In this document: positions 48,600 to 59,599 of the stretch, piece by piece | Layout: every line of letters begins with the position of its first letter | How positions within the stretch are numbered: position 1 is the stretch's first letter | DNA from: Biomphalaria glabrata | Lineage: Eukaryota > Mollusca > Gastropoda > Planorbidae | Length of the DNA stretch: 64,000 nt | Assembly: GCF_947242115.1 (NCBI RefSeq) | Contig: NC_074712.1 | Span: forward strand, 16,892,666 to 16,956,665 | Direction of reading: 5' to 3' | Notes under the pieces: model-generated | Told to the model about the DNA's origin: nothing | Databases searched by the model: none | Seen by the model: the letters and a program-made list of their open reading frames with translations, nothing else | Translations under genes and position numbers: made by a program

Positions 48600-51500
48600 T
48601 GTCACGTGTGTGTGTGTGTTTTTCTTCATCGTTCTCATTGTTATGTTGGAGTGTTCATATGACTAGACCAATACATGAGATGAACTGCGCAGTGGTTTCC
48701 AAATCAGGGAGCTCTCCATATAGTTTTCTTTCTATTGGGGTGATTTGGGGCCAATGTCTTATACGGGCCTCTTGGTAGAGAGAGCAGTTTTGGAGGACGT
48801 GGTCGGCATTTTCTGGTGATACTCCACATGGGCAGATTTCACTGGTTCCAATTTTGAGCTTCCGGAACATGTGTTGTCGCATTCTGTTGTGTCCGGTCCT
48901 GAGTCGAAAGATTAGACGCTGGTCTTGTCGGGATAGCTTATAGTAAGCATCATCTTTCTTGTGATTTGGATGGGAGCTCGTCCATTTCTCATTTATTTTA
49001 TCTACAATTAATTTCTTCATTTCTTCTGGATAGAGAGCAGAGTTTACTTGTGAGTTTGTTCTCCCACTCTTGGCGAGTGTGTCAGCCTTCTCATTTCCTG
49101 CTAGTTGTATGTGAGCTGGTATCCATTGAATGACAGTTTTTTTGCTGTTGTGGTTGAGCTTTGTGAGTGCTGTTCTGAGGTTTTTAATATAAGGGGAATC
49201 AGAGTTTTGCAGGCTTTGGAGGGTTGTTTTTGCGTCTGTTAGAAAGACAATCTGACTGTGAGGGGAACTTGGATGATTTGCTAGCATGGTAGCAGCTAGT
49301 GCTAGTGCTTCCCTTTCTGCTCTGTGACTGTCAGAGAGCTCTCCAGTTGCAAAGGATTTTTCTAGTTTTCCTCCATCTGGCCATTCGATAAGTATTCCAG
49401 CTCCTCCATTTGTGGTGGCTTTATGGGATGAGCCATCCGTGTAAACTCTGATCCACTGATTGCTAGGGTAATTGGTATGTAGAAAACAGTTCACTATTTC
49501 CTTGAGCTCTGTTGGTCTGTAATCAGATTTTCTTTTTATGTTTTCAATATGGTCCCTTATAGTAGGAAGAGGGCTTTCGTCCCAGGGTGGAGATTCATTA
49601 TAGTGTATCGAGGATTCCAGAGTAATTTTTTCAAGTTGGTGTTTCTTTTTTAGGTTTAGAGATTCCTGTATGAAATTGGTCCTTTTGAGACGGTTTTTTG
49701 TGCCAGTTTTGTGGATTTTTGTTCTGAGTGGGTGCCTCTCCAAGGTTTCCAATTTTGTGAATTGGGAAAGGATTTTTATTTCTCTTCTTTCATCCAGAGA
49801 GATCAGGGCAGCGGTTTCCTCCATAGCTCTTATGGGTGTTGTTTTGATTGCTCCTGTCATTATCCTTAGACCAATATTTTGAACCTTGTCTATTTTTCTA
49901 AGGTTGGTTTGGGCTGCTGAGCCCCATGCTGTGGCACCATATTCTAGTACAGGTCTTACATAACTGGTATAGGTCTTTTTCAGGATGTTGTGATTTGCTC
50001 CCCAATCTGTGCCAGCTAATTTTTTCAAGAGGGATAGTCTCTGGATGCCTTTACTCTGTGTTTTATCTATTTGGTTTTTCCAGGTTAGTCTCGGGTCATA
50101 GGTGACTCCAAGATAAGTAGGGCTGTCATTTTTTTCTAAAGCTTCCTTATCTAATGTTAATTTTATTGTTTGTTGTTTTGTTGACAGTGAGAATATGGTA
50201 TATGTTGTCTTTTTTGTGTTAATGGACATGCCCCAGTCTTTGGACCAATTATTGAGTTTATCAAGAGCATCTTGTAATCGAAATTTCGATGTTCCTACAT
50301 ATTCTTCTGTGCTAATTAAGGCAAGGTCATCTGCATACATGCTGCTCTTAACTTTTTTGGGTAGGTTTTGATTTAGATCGTTTATGAATATTAGGAAAAG
50401 TGTTGGGGATAGGACTCCTCCTTGGGGGACACCATTTTTTATACCCACTGTGTGGCTTCTTTGTCCTTGCATGCAAACTAAGGCTTTTCTATTATTTAGG
50501 TATTCCTTTATCCAGTTGTACATTCTGTGGGATATGTGATGCTGGATTAGCTTGAGCAAGAGACCTTGTTCCCAGACTTTGTCAAATGCTTTTTCTAAGT
50601 CAACCCACACAATTGTTGTTGGTTTCTTTTCTTGAAAGCCGTCTTCTATTTCTTGTGTGATGAAGGCAATTTGATCTTCTGTTGATCTGCCTTTTCTAAA
50701 GCCAGCCTGGGCTTCAGTGAGTAGGTTATTTGACTCAAGGATCCATGTCAGCCTTCTGTTTATCACTCTTTCCATCAGTTTGCAGGTACAGCTAGTGAGG
50801 CTGATGGGACGGTAGCTATCCAGTTTATTTCTTGGCTTGCCGTGCTTTAGTATAGGGATCATAATGGCTTTTTTCCAGATGTTTGGAATTCTGCCAGATT
50901 TCCAGCTAGCATTGAATAATTGTAGCAGTTTTCTTTTGGCTTGAGGACCCAAGTGAAGAAGCATGTCATTTGATATTTTGTCTGGGCCCGGGGCTTGTTT
51001 TGGTTTGAGGGCTTTTAGGGATTCATCTAGTTCCTTCATTTTAAGATTAGTGGTCATTCCCAAGGAGTAAGCTGGATTGTTTTCTTTAAATTTATCCTGG
51101 ATTTCTGAGTTTACATCTTTATTTCTACTTTCATTAATTTGTATTTGTCCTACGCTTTGGAAAAACTTAATGAATTCATTTGCTGCTTCTTGGCCTTTCA
51201 GGGGTTTGTTGTCCTTTTCTATTACTATAGGAGTTGTTCTGTTTTCTTCCTGGTTGAGACATTTGGCTATACGCCAGAGTTTGTGGCCATCTCTATCTAC
51301 GTTTAGTTGTTCTGTTTTTTCATGCCAACTTTTCCTCATGGCGGAAAGGTAATTTTTCCTGAAAACTGCGTTAGCTGCTTTTAGATTTATGTTATTTTCT
51401 ATACAAGGGTTATTTTCTACTGTGTTTCTGGCTTCAATAGTGGCATTGTGGAGTTGTTGAAGGTGATCAGACCAGTTGGGGATATAATCTTTTCTTGCTC

Positions 51501-53050
51501 CTCTAGGAATTGATTCCTTAGCTGCTAGGAGTATTGCTTTGGAGAAAGCTGAGAATGACTTATTAACCTGATTTGTTTTGCAGTTTATTGAAGTTGTATA
51601 TAGGTCTGTGAGCTTTGAGAATAGGTGCCAGTTGGCTTTTTTGTAGTTCCATCTGGGGATGGTGGAGTTTTCTGATATTTTGAAGGAGGTATCGATACTG
51701 ATCAATATGGGTCTGTGGTCGCTGGTGGCTAGCTGGTCTGCAACTTCTCTAGTGCACTTTTTGGATAAGTTGTCTGTTGCAAAGGCTAGATCTGGAGTGG
51801 TTGATGTTAGCCAGGCTCTTGAAAAAAAGGTTGGTTTGTCCTCAGGTTTATTTAGCAAGATAAGTCTGTTCTCTGCTTGCCATTCTTCAATTTCTTCTCC
51901 CCTGGCATTTAGGTCTGGGTATCCCCAGCTCTGAGAGTGACTATTCATATCTCCTAAGATTAGACAGTCTTCTTGGTCAGGTATTTGAATGTGGTCAATC
52001 TCTATTTCCTTGTCTGGTGGGAAGTAGCAGTTAAATAGATTAATATTTCCATCTGGGAGAATTAGCTTAGTTCCCATTATTTCTGATTCTGAGGAGTTGG
52101 GCATAATTATGTCTGTGGTAGGGATATCATTTTTAATGAGGGTGAGGATTCCTCCTTTGGGTCTGATTTCTCTATCTTGTCTGATGCAGGTGTAGCCTCT
52201 AATGGAGAAACGAAGATTACTGTTCAAATGAGTTTCTTGGATGCAAGCTACATCAATTTCTTTCTCATGCAGAAATATTTTTAGAGCTTCTTTTTTCTTT
52301 TGGATGCCCTCTGCGTTCCATTGTAAGATTTTTAGACTTTTGGTCTTGGAGTGTTGGCCAGTAGTATTTACTTTCTTGTCCCTGCTCCTGGCTCCACAGG
52401 CAGAGATAGAAGAACCACCAGCTCGCTTGTGTGGGCTCCTTCGAGGCGGAGAGCCCGGCCCCCTACCTGCGCGGCGGGATTCCACAGGCAGGACGCCACA
52501 TCTATTAGAATCGTTACTGAACTCCAACATAGATGAGGTTGCGTGTCAATGTGTTATGCGCCAGGAGGCCCATTGACTCCGACTTCAGCCTGCTTTTCTT
52601 TCTGGGTGTGCTCCCATAGCCTTTGATCAACCAAGATCATCTGCAAGGCAGCAGGTGTTTATTTTCGGAGTTTTCTCTCCTAGATGAACTGCTATCCCTA
52701 GCTAACGGGTTTCATCTACCCGGGTTTAGAGTTAGAGCGCCCTATACTCGCTTTTTGCAATCATTTCCCTGGATTTCTGAGATGTTTTTAGTAAATATTC
52801 TAACCACTGGAATACTTCACCTCATCCTCCATGACTGCAAACCAGTTGGTCCGCGGCTGTTTATTTGCTATTCACAGCTAACCCTTATATCTAAGGGTCT
52901 TTCCCCTATCCGCCACCTGGGGACGCGCTTGGTAGAAGGTGGTAGCTCCCCCAAGTGTGTGTGTTTAATTCATTTATATTTAATGCTGAAGACATTCTTG
53001 AAGTCATGTTTCAGAACGTGGCGCTTCTTTGCCTAAGGCATTCAACTTTT
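48600..53050 (-). mobile_element. I-group LINE, probable near full-length copy
   Basis: The element surrounds the 1291-codon ORF. After the TGA only about 45 bases follow (CATAACAATGAGAACGATG and a GAA-rich stretch) before an (AC)n tail. Upstream of the ORF, about 52540-53050 read on the minus strand is GC-richer than the surroundings and looks like a 5' untranslated leader. A short frame there ends with a stop 27 bases before the ORF's ATG and could be the tail of a lost ORF1. No full ORF1 is seen, so the copy is either a single-ORF element or 5'-truncated. Target duplications were not found, and both outer limits are estimates. Confidence 0.7.
48655..52530 (-). CDS. Non-LTR retrotransposon polyprotein (EN-RT-RNase H), uninterrupted
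   Basis: A 1291-residue ORF. Residues 1-65 are basic and low in complexity. An apurinic-type endonuclease follows at about 66-280 (QWNAEG, IQETHL, GDMNSHS at 193-199, SDHRPI at 270-275). The reverse transcriptase spans about 540-800, with QAGFRKGRST, AFDKVW at 648-653, NGVPQGGVLSPTLF, and the catalytic MYADD at 731-735. RNase H spans about 1029-1160 with all acidic positions visible (D1032 in TDGS, E1072, D1099, D1150). The C-terminus carries a CPCG-x8-H-x4-C knuckle at 1233-1249. This domain order is that of the I group of LINEs. The described snail element Nimbus (Biomphalaria glabrata, I/Nimb clade) is the obvious comparison, but I did not run an alignment. No stop or frameshift interrupts it, so it may be recent. 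Confidence 0.93.
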   Translation of the reverse strand: MLEFSNDSNRCGVLPVESRRAGRGPGSPPRRSPHKRAGGSSISACGARSRDKKVNTTGQHSKTKSLKILQWNAEGIQKKKEALKIFLHEKEIDVACIQETHLNSNLRFSIRGYTCIRQDREIRPKGGILTLIKNDIPTTDIIMPNSSESEIMGTKLILPDGNINLFNCYFPPDKEIEIDHIQIPDQEDCLILGDMNSHSQSWGYPDLNARGEEIEEWQAENRLILLNKPEDKPTFFSRAWLTSTTPDLAFATDNLSKKCTREVADQLATSDHRPILISIDTSFKISENSTIPRWNYKKANWHLFSKLTDLYTTSINCKTNQVNKSFSAFSKAILLAAKESIPRGARKDYIPNWSDHLQQLHNATIEARNTVENNPCIENNINLKAANAVFRKNYLSAMRKSWHEKTEQLNVDRDGHKLWRIAKCLNQEENRTTPIVIEKDNKPLKGQEAANEFIKFFQSVGQIQINESRNKDVNSEIQDKFKENNPAYSLGMTTNLKMKELDESLKALKPKQAPGPDKISNDMLLHLGPQAKRKLLQLFNASWKSGRIPNIWKKAIMIPILKHGKPRNKLDSYRPISLTSCTCKLMERVINRRLTWILESNNLLTEAQAGFRKGRSTEDQIAFITQEIEDGFQEKKPTTIVWVDLEKAFDKVWEQGLLLKLIQHHISHRMYNWIKEYLNNRKALVCMQGQRSHTVGIKNGVPQGGVLSPTLFLIFINDLNQNLPKKVKSSMYADDLALISTEEYVGTSKFRLQDALDKLNNWSKDWGMSINTKKTTYTIFSLSTKQQTIKLTLDKEALEKNDSPTYLGVTYDPRLTWKNQIDKTQSKGIQRLSLLKKLAGTDWGANHNILKKTYTSYVRPVLEYGATAWGSAAQTNLRKIDKVQNIGLRIMTGAIKTTPIRAMEETAALISLDERREIKILSQFTKLETLERHPLRTKIHKTGTKNRLKRTNFIQESLNLKKKHQLEKITLESSIHYNESPPWDESPLPTIRDHIENIKRKSDYRPTELKEIVNCFLHTNYPSNQWIRVYTDGSSHKATTNGGAGILIEWPDGGKLEKSFATGELSDSHRAEREALALAATMLANHPSSPHSQIVFLTDAKTTLQSLQNSDSPYIKNLRTALTKLNHNSKKTVIQWIPAHIQLAGNEKADTLAKSGRTNSQVNSALYPEEMKKLIVDKINEKWTSSHPNHKKDDAYYKLSRQDQRLIFRLRTGHNRMRQHMFRKLKIGTSEICPCGVSPENADHVLQNCSLYQEARIRHWPQITPIERKLYGELPDLETTAQFISCIGLVI

Positions 53051-53303
53051 GCTTTTTTAAAACTCTGTTACCCCCTTGCTAGTTGATAGATGGCGCTTCC
53101 CTCTGCAGACGAGACATCTGCTCCACACAATCTGGTATCTCGTGGATATGTTCGAATGTTAAAAGTGAAGAGTAACAAAAGCAAACGGCGATTCTTATTG
53201 TTCTAAGGGATGAATGGTTTCGGTAAGTTTGTTGTTGTTTTTAGTTGTGAAGAGCATTTTGTTTTAACCATCACTATCACTCGTGGTACAAAGTACTGAC
53301 GGG

Positions 53304-53571
53304 CAGGGCCGGCCTTAGGTAATTGAAGGCCCTAGGCGAAGTGAATTTGTGAACCCAAATAAAATAGAAAAATAAAAATTAAACAGCGAAAATATAAAAT
53401 TACACAATTTAAAACCTAATGTAGCCTACTCCAACAATAGGCCTAACATTGGGCACAAGTTTCGCCATTTCTTCTATAAACTTTTTTTGAGTCCTGTGCA
53501 AGGCCCCCACCAATTGGGGCCCTATGCGGCTAGCCGGCTATCTGGTTTGCCTACGCCTAAGGCCAGCCCTG
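53304..53571. mobile_element. Family C-related MITE, 268 bp
   Basis: CAGGGCCGGCCTTAGG at the left is mirrored by CAGGGCTGGCCTTAGG at the right. The interior (AGGCCCTAGGCGAAGTG, then GGGGCCCTATGCGGC) differs from the 28904 group, so it is a relative that shares the ends. No clear target duplication. Confidence 0.75.
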
Positions 53572-54360
53572 ATGAGTGTCTAAGGTTAGGGGTGGTCGAT
53601 TTGCAGTAAAACGCATCAAATGTCTTAAAAACTGTGTTTGAATCCTATAGATGAGCAGACTTTTACCTTGACTACGTACACTGCTATTATTAGTAACGGA
53701 TCTATCCACATTATTATTATTATTACCTGTATTGTTTGAAAATCAGCCAGGACTCGCAAGGATAAATAAAATTGATTGTAGTGCCTCTAACAGTTTCCAC
53801 TGAAAATTTTTTATTTGTCCGAACAAATGGAAAGTAAGTTTTACTACAATTGTTTAACTCAGCATGACAATAACACTATAGATGCAAATACGAACAACAT
53901 TCACACTTGCAACACACACACATACACATAAACAACAAGCGCTTTATTGAATTAGGCTTGAATGTACTTCTCGGTGACGACAGATGACCTTGCAACACTC
54001 TCTTTGAAAGTGGGATAAAGGAGTTGTAAACTATTTTTGTTTTATCTCTAATGGAGAGGAGACGACCACTTAGTCCAGATCTAATGTAGCAGTGGTTTAA
54101 TGTGATGGCTGCAGATTGTCTTTTAAGGAAGACAATTCTTCTATGTACTTCTCAGTTTTGAAGATGTCAGCTAGTTGTCACTATCATTTCGGATGATAGC
54201 TATAGTAGGATAGATGTAATTTTTTTTCAACATTATACATATAGTCACTTTATCAACAAACGTAGGTTTTTTTTGTCTTTTTTTTTTTTTTTTTGATTTT
54301 TAGATTTATTATTTTTTTTTAGAAAGCTCATATCAACTCACTCTGATTGTCGGTCTGTCT

Positions 54361-54735
54361 CGTAAAAAGTTTGAACATGTTTTTTTTTGTATCTGAGACT
54401 CACCATTCTCAGATCAGGTTGAAAATTTGCACTCTTATTCATTGTACCTGACAAAATATGAATCAATAAAAAAAAACCCCAATTATTTCACTAATTAATG
54501 TTAATTAACTATTTTGTTTGATATCGAAATAAGGGAGAATAAATGGTATTTAATGAGAGATGTGGATGTATATACGGATTTATTACCCTTAAAAGGTTTG
54601 GCCCCGTTTTTTCTACCACTTCCCATTCTGGAATCAAACTGAAATTGTGCACAATTATTCAAAATCGATGACAATACATGAATCAATCCAAAATTGACCA
54701 ATTAGTAGTAATTAATTTATTTTGCTTTATACATA
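54361..54735 (+). repeat. Interspersed AT-rich repeat, two adjacent copies
   Basis: Both copies follow the order TCTCAGATCAGGTTGAAAAT / TTGCAC / ATTCA / TGACA / GAATCAAT / TTAATTAACTATTTTGTTTG / ATATCGAAAT or variants. Related copies lie at about 391-520 (plus) and 60400-60545 (minus). The element class is unknown. Confidence 0.6.
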
Positions 54736-55325
54736 AAAAAAAAGAATAAAAAAAAGCTAAAAACTCTGCCATCTTGAGATAAATGGGAGAAATTAGCGGT
54801 TCTTCTCTTTTGATAAGCTTTGTTTGTTTGTTTTTTAAAGTATGTTTTTTTTTTTTAAGTTTTGTGATATTGTGATAGTTCCAGGTCAATGATCATTAAT
54901 ATATTTATTTTGCGGTTTTATTCAGCCATTTTATTTTAATTAAACTTAGAAGGTTATACACATGAAAGCAATATTGTCTTCGGCAATATGCCGAGCTACT
55001 AAAAGTTTGTAGTAGTCATTAGTCATTGAAGTCGACGAGGAGTAATGAGGACCACTTCAGTCTTCAGAGGGCTGTGGGATTGGCTCTCCTATTGCTGTCC
55101 CTCCGCTGATGAGGCCACTTTGTGCCTGGGATGTTCGGCTACCTATTTTTTTTTGGGGGGGGGCGGTAGTATATTTAAATCTTTGCGAATTGTAGGTTTT
55201 GCAGTTAGGCTAAATCGTGGGAGATAAAAACTATTGATTGATTGATTGTGTTTTGACCCAAGGAGTCTCCTCCCCACCCCCTCTCTCTTGTTCAAACACC
55301 TTCACATGTAAGTTATACAGAGAGG

Positions 55326-55357
55326 AGAGGGGGAGAGAGAGAGAGAGAGAGAGAGAG
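55326..55357. repeat. (GA)n microsatellite
   Basis: A GA dinucleotide run following GAGGGGGAGAG. Non-coding. Confidence 0.9.
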
Positions 55358-55424
55358 GTGCCATTAACTAGTCAAACATGCGATTTGCGTTAGCCAGATC
55401 CGGTCCAGAATGTTTAAGTAGAGG

Positions 55425-55760
55425 TAGTGGATATATAATACAGTATATCGTAGATATATATAATACAGTAGCCTATATCGTGGATATATATATAATAATC
55501 GTGGATATATATAATACAGTATATAATGGATATATAATACAGTATATAGTGGATATATATAATACAGTATATAGTGGATATATAATACAGTATATAGTGG
55601 ATATATATAATAGGCTACAGTATATCGTGGATATATATAATACAGTATATAATGGATATATAATACAGTATATAGTGGATAATGGATATATATAAAATAC
55701 ATTATATAGTGGATATATATATAATACAGTATATAGTGGATATATAATACAGTAGCCTAT
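55425..55760. repeat. TATATAATACAG minisatellite
   Basis: About fourteen units of 22-26 bp with the core GGATATATAATACAGTATAT. It is AT-rich, variable in length, and generates Tyr/Ile-rich false ORFs on both strands. Confidence 0.9.
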
Positions 55761-57027
55761 ATATGAAGAGAGACAGCGAGATCAGGGCTCAATATACAAT
55801 TCAGAGAGGGTAATAGAGGATTTGTAATTTATAAAAAAAAAAGTCTCTAAAATATATAAATCTGTGAATCATAAGAGATTGTACCAAAGCAATTGAGTTA
55901 GTTGAAGAGTTGTGTGCAAAGTGTGCATAGAACTATTAGTAGGCCCAAGTGAAAAAAAGATGAAATGGTGAAAATGTTGGGGGGGGGGGGGAGGGTAGTG
56001 AACTTTAAGCAATCAAAACATAAGAAGAGAATTGATTCGAAAGTAGATGGAGTATATAGTCATTTTTAAAAAGTAGAAACACTTAAGTAAAAGGTGAGAA
56101 GGAAACAAATATTTGGGTTTTAATTGTTTTGTTTTTTTTTTATTAATTCAACTGGTGCTCTGTCTCTTTTAAATGTTAATGCCACAATTTTTTTTAAAGA
56201 CTTAATGTGACAAATAGATGTGGAAATAAAAATTAGAACCTGTGATACTACAAATTTGTTTTTTTTTTTTTTTTTTACTTTTGATCATCCTGTTTTCAAC
56301 ATCGGCAGTGGGGGTGAGGTGCTAGGCTGTAGTCCTCCAAGACATTTATCACCGTTCTCCTTTTGGTTTACTTTTTAGGGATGGGGGGGGGGGGGCGATG
56401 GAGTGGAAACGCAAACAAAAAAAAAAAAAAAAACAACAACACGTACCGCTAACCCATTTTTTTGTTCTACATTTATTATTAAATAATGACCCAAGATTTC
56501 TCGATCTTGGTGACACTATATTACAATTGTTAAAATAGAGTATCATCTAATTTTTGTGTACATAAAATGTTTGATTAAAAAGAAAACACGCTTAATTCTA
56601 CACTTTTCATTGAGTTGTCTACGGAAGTAAATCTTCCTTCAAGGCAGTTATAACACATCCTACACTGATAATCCTGTCATGTAAATAAGTGGTTTCAAGA
56701 AGTCATTGGCTTTCCTGGCTCATTCAGAGTACTCGCCCTAAGTTCATTATTGGCATTAAAAAAAAAGTTATATGACTTTGTCCTCTCACACAAGAAATGT
56801 TTTTATATATTCGTGTCTTTCTCGTATTAGCCTTCTGCTACTTAGAGATTTAATCTTCTGTTCTGGATTGACTGGTATAGACTTCCGATTGGAAAATTAT
56901 CACTAGGTCTATTTAATAATATTACCTAAAATATTATTTGTGAAGATAAGCTTTTTGTCTGGTAATAGGCCCTAATAATGAAAAGACAGCCGGCAAATCA
57001 ATACTGCCACGTCAACAACACTTTCGT
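55761..57027. other. No gene seen
   Basis: AT-rich DNA with G-, A- and T-runs (55980, 56255 and 56385). I see no coding or transposon signal. Confidence 0.55.
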
Positions 57028-57189
57028 ATATCACACATGGGCGTAGCCAGGGGGGTTTGGGGTTCACCACCCCCCCGAAATGAACCCCCCCCCTGAGGGG
57101 GGGGGGGCGGAGTTCAGTGACTGATCTTTTGCTTTAATTTTGTTTATTTTAGGTGAAATTTTAATACTAAACCATCACTTGCCCTAGCA

Positions 57190-57880
57190 CAGCCAAGGGG
57201 GTTTTGAGTTTGAAACCCCCTACCAGGGTGTTTTGAGTTTGAAACCCCATACCAGGAGGCTTTGAGTTTTAAACCCCCTACCAGGGATTTTGAGTTTAAA
57301 CCCCCCCCCCACCAGGGGTTTTGAGTTTGAAAATCCCTACCAGGGGGTTTTAAGTTTAAAACCCCCTAAACTTAAAACCCCCTACCAGGGGTTTTGAGAG
57401 TTTTTGAGTTTGAAACCCCCTACCAAGGGGTTTTGAGTTTGAAACCCCATACCAGGAGGCTTTGAGTTTTAAACCCCCAACCAGGGATTTTGAGTTTAAA
57501 ACCCCCTACCAGGGATTTTGAGTTTAAAACCCCCTACCAGGGGTTTTGAATTTGAAAATCCTTACCAGGGGGTTTTAAGTTTAAAACCCACTACCAGGGG
57601 TTTTGAGGGGTTTTGAGTTTGAAACCCCCTAACAAGGGGTTTTGAGTTTGAAACCCCATACCAGAGGGCTTTAAGTTTAAAACCCCTACCAGGGGTTTTG
57701 AGTTTAAAACCCCCTACCAGGGGTTTTGAGGGGGTTTGAGTTTGAAACCCCCTACCAAGGGGTTTTGAGTTTGAAACCCCATACCAGGGGGCTTTCAGTT
57801 TTAAACCCCCTACCAGGGGTTTTAAGTTTGAAACCCACTACTAAGGGGTTTTGAGTTTAAAACCCCCTACCAGGGGGTTT
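57190..57880. repeat. Internal array of family B (27-30 bp units)
   Basis: More than 20 units of ACCCCCTACCAGGGGTTTTG plus AGTTTGAA or AGTTTAAA. The core GGGGTTTTGAGTTTAAAACC is close to self-complementary, so single strands could fold into serial hairpins. Blocks of several units recur, suggesting larger duplications. Confidence 0.88.
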
Positions 57881-58599
57881 GGCATTTAAATCCCCCTCTC
57901 TATAAAACAAAAACAAATGCAAACGACAATCCCAAAATTCCAAGAGCACATCTAAGGAAGATTTTGATTTTTAACCCCTCTCCAAAATTTACAATAAACC
58001 CCTCTTCAATATAAAAAAGCAAATTACACATTTAAACTGTATGAGCGTAGCCAAAGGGGGTTTTGAGTTTAAACCCCTCTTCAGCTTGGTTTGAAGCTAA
58101 AAATACATATTCAATATTTAAAAAAAGCAAATTACGCACTCAAAATGCTAAGAGCATAGCCAAAGGTTTTTTTTTAAAGTTTAAACCCCCCGCCAGTGGA
58201 GTTTGAAGCGAAAAAATAATTCTTCAAAATAAATAAAAAAATTCGTAATTAAAATGCTATGAGCCAAGCCGATTGGGTGTTTTGAGTTTAAATTTCCCTT
58301 CAGAGGGGTTTGATGCTAAAAAATACATCTTCAATAAAAAAAAAAGCAAATTACACACTAAAATTCTTTGAGCGTAGCCAAGCCAATGGTGGGGTTATGA
58401 GTTGAACCCCTCTCCTCCAGATGGCTTTTTTATAAATTTAAAACCCCTCAAGATAGTTTTGAGGTTTAAAACCCCCCAACAGATAATTTTGACGATAAAA
58501 CTTCCCTTTTCGATATAACATCTAAAGTAAAATAGTCACCTAATTTCAAGATCGTAGTCAGGAGAAGTTACACATGTCTACCAGTGGCTGGGCTCCATT

Positions 58600-58944
58600 A
58601 ATAAAGTGCAATGAAATTGAAAAGCACTAAATGTGTCTCTACAAAAATGGCTAAGACGGATTTTAGGAACAGTTATAGAAATCAAGGAAATCCTATGCCG
58701 AAATTGGAGTCGATCCCTTAGTAAGGTTGTGACAGAGCGTCGCATGAGGTTTGCGGGACATGTTCTCCGACAAAATGAATTACGCATAATAAGAGTTGCG
58801 ATGACATCCTAGTACAACTTGGCGCCACACTTTCATGGAGTTCCTCAGAGCAGGTGGGAAGAGGCTTCAGATATTGCCAGTGACAGAATTTTGTGGAAAC
58901 AGCTTGCCAGCAAATGCGCCGAACGGCGCGGCAGGGTCTAAGTC
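58600..58944 (+). pseudogene. Captured LINE C-terminal fragment inside family B
   Basis: The plus strand encodes, with breaks, EILCRNWSRSLSK, VVTERRMRFAGHVLRQNELR, VQLGATLSWSS and CAERRGRV with a stop. This is the tail of a retrotransposon polyprotein. Family B DNA lies on both sides, so the fragment is now part of the DNA element. The segment includes the usual end of the ORF. Confidence 0.7.
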
Positions 58945-59495
58945 AGTTAGAATAGCACATTACGTTTTTGAAATAAAACTTTTTAATAGCAAAATAATGC
59001 ACTGTGGGTACCTCAGAATATGCATTTAGTTGGCTTTCAATATCAGAAATAGTGCTTAGCGGCGGGGCTTCGCCCCGCGCTTGGGGAGCTCTCAGCGCTC
59101 CCCCAGACCCCTTGCTGGCAAGGGCGAAGGGTCTAAAATTTTTTCATTAACTCCAGGAAGAACCTATTCTAGGGCACAATAAACGTCTTCCAAAAGAATG
59201 AATTGTCAGAATGTAATAGAGATTAATTATGTACACACACACACACACACACACACATTTATCCATACAAAGATATAAATATATAATTTTTTTTTCGGGG
59301 CCGGGGGGGGGGGAGAAAAAAATCCCCCCCCCCCAAAAAAAAAATCCTGGCTACGCCCATGTTATCACATGTAAATCTATGTTCATGGAGGGAGCTAGAT
59401 TTAAGATTGTCTTGTTTTTTTAATAGTTTGTACTTCGTAGCTTCTACTTTTGTGCAGAATATTCTGAAACCTGCTTCTTAACCTGCATTGCTTAC

Positions 59496-59592
59496 CTTCT
59501 TCTTCTTCTTCTGAAACTGTCAGGTAGAGTTCAGCCTTCGGCTCTTGGAACTCTAGGCCAGCAAAAGTGAACAAGAGCTCCCTCTCACCGGC
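59496..59592 (-). CDS. Orphan exon candidate, unidentified protein
   Basis: On the minus strand an acceptor (TTCTCATACAG) precedes 97 bases, open in frame, encoding AGERELLFTFAGLEFQEP, then KAELYLTVSEEEEE; a consensus-like donor GTAAGC follows. Codon usage and GC content look more exon-like than the surroundings. I do not recognise the protein and found no partner exon; the donor is phase 1. It lies 135 bp from a family B element. It could equally be a chance splice-site pair. Confidence 0.35.
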
Positions 59593-59599
59593 CTGTATG

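Larger units (their letters stand above)
57036..59361 (+). mobile_element. Family B hAT-like element, best copy (2326 bp)
   Basis: The ends CATGGGCGTAGCCAGG and, on the opposite strand, CATGGGCGTAGCCAGG are a 16-bp perfect inverted repeat. The flanks ATATCACA (57028-57035) and TTATCACA (59362-59369) form an 8-bp duplication with one mismatch, as for hAT. From left to right it holds a GGGGTTTTGAGTTT array (57190-57880), diverged AAATTACACACT blocks, a captured LINE tail (58600-58944), a GGGGCTTCGCCCC hairpin (59064), GAGCTCTCAGCGCTCCCCC and a (CA)n run. No transposase. Confidence 0.88.

Noticed and set aside
52623-53036. Plus-strand ORF of 137 codons beside the LINE
   Set aside because: It lies opposite the probable LINE leader, shows no recognisable domain, and overlaps sequence better explained as a 5' untranslated region.
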